A stretch of 33,415 bases of DNA from Actinacidiphila glaucinigra. Lineage in GTDB: Bacteria > Actinomycetota > Actinomycetes > Streptomycetales > Streptomycetaceae. How positions within the stretch are numbered: the first letter of the stretch is position 1; every line of letters begins with the position of its first letter. The stretch is taken from the NCBI RefSeq assembly GCF_900188405.1, contig NZ_FZOF01000050.1:1-33415 (forward strand), in the 5' to 3' direction. Shown here piece after piece: positions 30,315 to 33,415 of this stretch. Below the pieces are notes generated by a model. That model made no database searches. It saw only the letters and a list, made by a program, of their open reading frames with translations, and was not told the origin of the DNA. The position numbers and the translations under genes were made by a program.

Positions 30315-31085
30315 TCAGGCGGCGGTGCTCTCGGCGGCCTGCCGGATGAGGCGGGCGACGGCCTCGGGCCGGGAGACGGAGACGGCGTGGGAGGCGTCGA
30401 CCTCCTCGGTACGGGCTTGCGCGCGCTCGGACATGAAGCGCTGCGCGGCCGGGGGGATGTTGCGGTCGGCGGTGGCGACGAGGCTCCAGGAGGGGATCGC
30501 CCGCCACGCGGCCGCGGTGGCCGGCTCCTCCAGGGCGGCCGCGGCGATGGGGCGCTGGGTGGCGGCCATCAGCTCGGTGACCTCGTGCGGGACGTCGGCG
30601 GCGAACTGGTCGTGGAACGCCTCGGTCTTGATGTAGAGGTCGGTGCCGGTCCCGGTGTCGGTCAGCGGGAAGGGCGCCCCGGCGTCGGTCACGGGGAAGG
30701 GCAGCGCGTCGAGGTTCGGGCCGAGGGTGCTCCCGGGGTACTTGTTCGACAGCTCCAGGGCGCTCTCGCCCTTGTCGGGGATGAACGCGGCGACGTAGAC
30801 CAGGGCCTTGACCTTCGCCTCGTCGGCGGCGGCTTCGCTGATCACGGCGCCGCCGTAGGAGTGCCCGGCGAGGACGACGGGGCCTTCCACGCCCTTCACC
30901 ACGCTCGCGACGTAGGCGGCGTCACCGGCCAGGCCGCGCAGCGGGTTGGCGACCGCGACGACCGGATACCCGGCCTCCCGCAGGTGCGGGATGACGCCGT
31001 TCCAGCTGGAGGAGTCCGCGAACGCGCCGTGCACCAGCACGATGGTGGGCTTGTGCGGGGCCGGGCGGGTGGTGGTGTCGTTCAT
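30315..31085 (-). CDS. Alpha/beta hydrolase
   Basis: A 256-residue hydrolase; ATG 31085 is placed by GAGGAGAAG upstream (a longer frame to 31259 is unconserved). IVLVHGAFADSSSWNGVI is the oxyanion-hole strand, LAGHSYGGAVI the nucleophile elbow with Ser, ATADRNIPP the acid and DASHAVSVSRP the His of the triad. It resembles the EstC/pyrethroid-hydrolase-like group of small esterases with unknown natural substrate. Divergent from the PadR gene. Confidence 0.9.
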   Translation of the reverse strand: MNDTTTRPAPHKPTIVLVHGAFADSSSWNGVIPHLREAGYPVVAVANPLRGLAGDAAYVASVVKGVEGPVVLAGHSYGGAVISEAAADEAKVKALVYVAAFIPDKGESALELSNKYPGSTLGPNLDALPFPVTDAGAPFPLTDTGTGTDLYIKTEAFHDQFAADVPHEVTELMAATQRPIAAAALEEPATAAAWRAIPSWSLVATADRNIPPAAQRFMSERAQARTEEVDASHAVSVSRPEAVARLIRQAAESTAA

Positions 31086-31159
31086 GGTGGTTCTTCTCCT
31101 CGGACGCTGCGGGTCGTTGCCTTCGCCGGTGCGCCGCTGGGGTGCTGCCGACACCGAGA

Positions 31160-31188
31160 AACTTAGCGCCGTATTGCCTCGTGCACAA
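31160..31188 (-). promoter_or_regulatory. Promoter of the alpha/beta hydrolase gene
   Basis: On the minus strand TTGTGC (31183-31188) and TAAGTT (31160-31165) are 17 bases apart, giving a leader of about 65 bases before ATG 31085. Confidence 0.5.
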
Positions 31189-31271
31189 GTTATTTGTGGG
31201 CAACTGAAATGCCCGGCCCGTGGTGACCTGCCTGCCGGCCCGCAGTGAACGGCCTTCAAAGTCAGGTCACT

Positions 31272-31295
31272 TGTATATACAGTTCATCGGTATAT
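31272..31295. promoter_or_regulatory. PadR operator candidate
   Basis: ATATAC (31275-31280) and GTATAT (31290-31295) form an inverted repeat with a nine-base spacer; TGTATATACA (31272-31281) is itself palindromic. AT-rich palindromes beside the start are typical of PadR autoregulation. The site touches the first start codon at 31294. Confidence 0.5.
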
Positions 31296-31671
31296 GGTGA
31301 CGGCCATGACTGAACGTTCGTTGCAGGAGCCGACGTTGCTCCTGCTCACCGCACTCGCCGATGCGCCCCGGCACGGCTACGCGCTGATCGAGGAGGTCGC
31401 CGCGATATCCGGCGGGCGGGTCCGCCTGCGGGCGGGCACGCTGTACGGGGCGCTCGACCGGCTGCTGGGGCAGGGGGTCGTCAGGGTCGAGCGTGAGGAG
31501 ATCGTCGAGGGCAGGCTGCGCCGGACCTACGCGCTCACCGACGCCGGCTACGCGCTGCTCGCCGCCGAGGCGGACCGGCTGCGCGCGACGGCACATGAGG
31601 CGGAGCGCCGGATCGGGCTGGCCCGCCCCGGCGCGGTGGCGCGCCCGACGCGGGGCGGAGCGGGCGCATGA
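31294..31671 (+). CDS. PadR-family transcriptional regulator
   Basis: A ~125-residue winged-helix protein (ATG 31294, GTG 31297 and ATG 31306 are all possible starts). The conserved PadR pattern is LLLLTALADAPRHGYALIEEVAAISGGRVRLRAGTLYGALDRLLGQGVVR, then RRTYALTDAGYALL. The short C-terminus is Ala/Arg-rich. It overlaps the following membrane-protein gene by ATGA, so the two are coupled, a common pairing in which PadR controls a membrane protein or transporter. The adjacent palindromes suggest it controls its own operon and possibly the divergent hydrolase. Confidence 0.92.
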   Translation: MVTAMTERSLQEPTLLLLTALADAPRHGYALIEEVAAISGGRVRLRAGTLYGALDRLLGQGVVRVEREEIVEGRLRRTYALTDAGYALLAAEADRLRATAHEAERRIGLARPGAVARPTRGGAGA

Positions 31672-32639
31672 GGGGCGATGCTGCCGAGGAGCGGGAGCGC
31701 GGCGTGCGCGGGCGGCATCCCGTGATCGCCCTGTACCCGGCCGCGTACCGTCGCCGGCACGGCGCGGAGATCGCGGCAACCCTCGAGGACGCCGGCGCCG
31801 GTGCGGGCCGGCTGGAAGCGCTGCGTGAGACGGCGGCCGTGGCGGGGCACGCGCTGCGGATGCGCACGGGCCTGGGCTCGGCCAGACCGGCGGGACGCGC
31901 GGTGGCCGGGCTGGTCCCGTACGTCGTCGCGGTGGCGGCCTCGTTGGCGGCGGCGCTGCTGGTTGTGTGGCCGCTCGATCCGCTGCCCTGGGACGGCGAG
32001 CGCACCTACACCCCGCTCGCCTACGCGCCCTGGCCGGTCGCCCTGGGGTGCCTTCTCGCGGGCCGCTGGGCATGGGCGCGCATCGCGGCGGGCGCGGCCC
32101 TCCTCGGCGCGGTGGTCTCGGTACCGCTGGCCCACTGGTCGGGCGGCCCGGCGGGGCTGTCGCAGAACCTGCCGACCGTGCTCGGGCTGGCGCTCGCCGC
32201 GGCGGTCGTGCTGGCAGCCCCGCCCGACCTGCCACCGGTCGGCACACGCGGCCGTCGCTCCGCCGCGCTGATCGCCCTCGCCCTCGGCGTTCCGATGGTC
32301 GCGGGGTCGCTCACCGTCTTCCAGGCGCTCGCCGACGTCGGGGTGACCGAACCCGGGCGCGCGGACCCGATGCACCTGTTCGCCTTCTTCACCCCGCTCG
32401 TCCTGGCCTTCCCGGCGGCCTGGGGTCTGGCTCGCCTGCGGTACGGAGCGGTCTGCGCGGGGGCTCTGATCGCCGCGACGTCGGTCGTCCCGCTGTACCA
32501 CGACGGCCTGCTGGCCTCCGTCCCGTACGGCTCCGGGAGCCTCTGGGCGGAGGCCGCGGTCCTGACGGGCTTCGCCGCCCTCGTCATCCGCCTGGGTCTG
32601 CGCCTGCGATCGGCTCGGGAGCGCCGCCGGACGACGTGA
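31668..32639 (+). CDS. Multi-helix membrane protein coupled to PadR
   Basis: A 323-residue protein starting within the PadR stop codon. Residues ~15-60 are cytoplasmic with LYPAAYRRRHGAEIAATLEDA, a segment seen at the start of many PadR-linked (HAAS/DUF1700-like) membrane proteins. Residues ~78-310 contain about eight hydrophobic helices (for example GLVPYVVAVAASLAAALLVV, AALLGAVVSVPLA, LGLALAAAVVLAA). No enzymatic motif was seen. It may sense or transmit an envelope signal to PadR; this is inference. Confidence 0.8.
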   Translation: MRGDAAEERERGVRGRHPVIALYPAAYRRRHGAEIAATLEDAGAGAGRLEALRETAAVAGHALRMRTGLGSARPAGRAVAGLVPYVVAVAASLAAALLVVWPLDPLPWDGERTYTPLAYAPWPVALGCLLAGRWAWARIAAGAALLGAVVSVPLAHWSGGPAGLSQNLPTVLGLALAAAVVLAAPPDLPPVGTRGRRSAALIALALGVPMVAGSLTVFQALADVGVTEPGRADPMHLFAFFTPLVLAFPAAWGLARLRYGAVCAGALIAATSVVPLYHDGLLASVPYGSGSLWAEAAVLTGFAALVIRLGLRLRSARERRRTT

Positions 32640-32711
32640 GGCCGGGATCGGCCAAAGCAGCCGGGCAGGGTCTATCGGCGGTCAAGTGCCCTATGGATTA
32701 GGCGAGTTGAT

Positions 32712-32741
32712 GGAGGGCGGGTACGGGGGTACCCGCCCTCC
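32712..32741 (+). terminator. 13-bp perfect hairpin terminator
   Basis: GGAGGGCGGGTAC (32712-32724) and GTACCCGCCCTCC (32729-32741) pair perfectly around a GGGG tetraloop, 70 bases after the membrane-protein stop codon. Confidence 0.8.
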
Positions 32742-32878
32742 GTCGTGGTGTCCGGCACTACGGTCGTGTCACAGAACCGGTGCGGGGCCGGCCAGTTGAT
32801 GTGGAGCCGTGAGCGCTGCGGGCGCTCGGCCCGCACGACTCCGTCCCACGCTCCTTGACCGACGACAGAGAGAACCGG

Positions 32879-33415
32879 ATGCGTTTCACCATTGCGAGCA
32901 TCACGCTCGCGAGCACTGCCGTGATCACCACCCTGGCCGCCTCGCCGGCCGTCGCCGCGAGCCCGTCGCTGCCCGCCCCGGACATCTCCGGCGTCCTGGC
33001 CGTCCAGAAGCAGGCGATGGCGAACGGCGCCCCGGGCGCGCTGACCCGTATCGACTCGGGCGGTTCGAGCTACCGCATCTCCATGGGGCAGTCGGACACC
33101 GTCGCGCGTACCGCGATGGACGCGGACCGGCGGTTCCGGGTCGGCAGCGTCAGCAAGAGCTTCACCACCGTGGTGCTGATGCAGCTCGTCGCGGAGGGCC
33201 GGATCGACCTCGACGCCCCGGCGAACACCTACCTGCCCCAGCCGCTGCCCGACGACCGCATCACCGTGCGGCACCTGCTCTCCCACCGCAGCGGCCTGTG
33301 GGACTACACCAACGACATGTTCTACTACACCGTCCCGGGCTTCGAATCGGTACGGAACAAGGTCTTCACCTACCAGGAACTCATCGACCTCTCCACCGCC
33401 CACCAGCCCACCAAC
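32879..33415 (+). CDS. Secreted serine hydrolase, beta-lactamase/D-Ala-D-Ala carboxypeptidase family (5' part)
   Basis: The frame from ATG 32879 is open to the end of the window (179 codons), so the C-terminus is missing. It starts with a Sec signal peptide (MRFTIASITLASTAVITTLAA, cleavage near AVA-A at residue ~26). The SxxK active site is Ser-Val-Ser-Lys (RVGSVSKSFTTVVLMQL) at about residue 95, followed by GRIDLDAPANTYLP and the ITVRHLLSHRSGLWDY segment, both typical of class C beta-lactamase-related carboxypeptidases and esterases. The Tyr-x-Asn motif is expected in the missing or last part. It acts outside the cell, most likely on peptidoglycan peptides or similar amides. A promoter was not recognised. 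Confidence 0.92.
   Translation, partial: MRFTIASITLASTAVITTLAASPAVAASPSLPAPDISGVLAVQKQAMANGAPGALTRIDSGGSSYRISMGQSDTVARTAMDADRRFRVGSVSKSFTTVVLMQLVAEGRIDLDAPANTYLPQPLPDDRITVRHLLSHRSGLWDYTNDMFYYTVPGFESVRNKVFTYQELIDLSTAHQPTN

Noticed and set aside
1..33415. tRNA genes, rRNA, CRISPR arrays or an antibiotic biosynthetic cluster
   Set aside because: No cloverleaf, no regularly spaced repeats and no PKS, NRPS, terpene or similar core genes were seen.

Overview
The base composition (very GC-rich, strong G/C third-position bias), the Tat-exported proteins, the PP2C/SpoIIE phosphatase, the PASTA-less Hanks-type kinase, the SUKH/WXG-type toxin genes and the palindromic intergenic repeats all point to a Streptomyces or close actinomycete chromosome, probably an accessory, non-core part. 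No rRNA, tRNA, CRISPR array or complete transposase was seen.

Layout. 1-4200: the 3' end of an ABC-transporter solute-binding protein gene, a truncated thioredoxin-reductase-like remnant, and a SAM methyltransferase whose frame runs without a stop into a membrane-anchored PP2C phosphatase. 4263-6794: a large Tat-exported PHP (CehA/McbA-like) metallohydrolase with a sialidase-like C-terminal part, preceded by a possible PHO box. 7073-7612: a MntP-like cation exporter. 7609-17119 (minus strand): a coherent PQQ block. Read in transcription order it holds a GAF-LytTR activator, KatG catalase-peroxidase, a small cupredoxin-like protein, a PQQ-dependent alcohol dehydrogenase with the lanthanide-type Asp-Tyr-Asp motif, and pqqA-B-C-D-E. 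A promoter with two 21-bp-phased LytTR-like half sites lies in front of the cupredoxin/dehydrogenase genes, so the block looks like a self-contained regulon for making the cofactor and the enzyme that uses it.

17295-24000: small regulator/enzyme pairs (TetR with an aldo/keto reductase and operator palindromes; a two-domain VOC protein; a small hypothetical protein; a Ser/Thr kinase; a second TetR with a quinone-oxidoreductase-like enzyme whose promoter spacer is a perfect palindrome).

24243-29339: a four-gene polymorphic-toxin island. It encodes a WXG/CpnT-type exported protein with a C-terminal deaminase-like domain, a SUKH-4 immunity-like protein, a SUKH-4 protein that carries a second deaminase-like domain, and a P-loop NTPase with WD40 repeats that appears to start at CTG. 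It ends at a 269-bp MITE-like inverted-repeat element (29417-29685).

29682-33415: a VOC protein, an alpha/beta hydrolase, a PadR regulator overlapping a membrane protein gene, and the 5' part of a secreted serine beta-lactamase-family hydrolase that leaves the window. The most interesting parts are the PQQ/lanthanide-type regulon with its apparent lack of export signals, and the toxin island with the SUKH-deaminase fusion. All family assignments are by eye from motifs; no database search was run.
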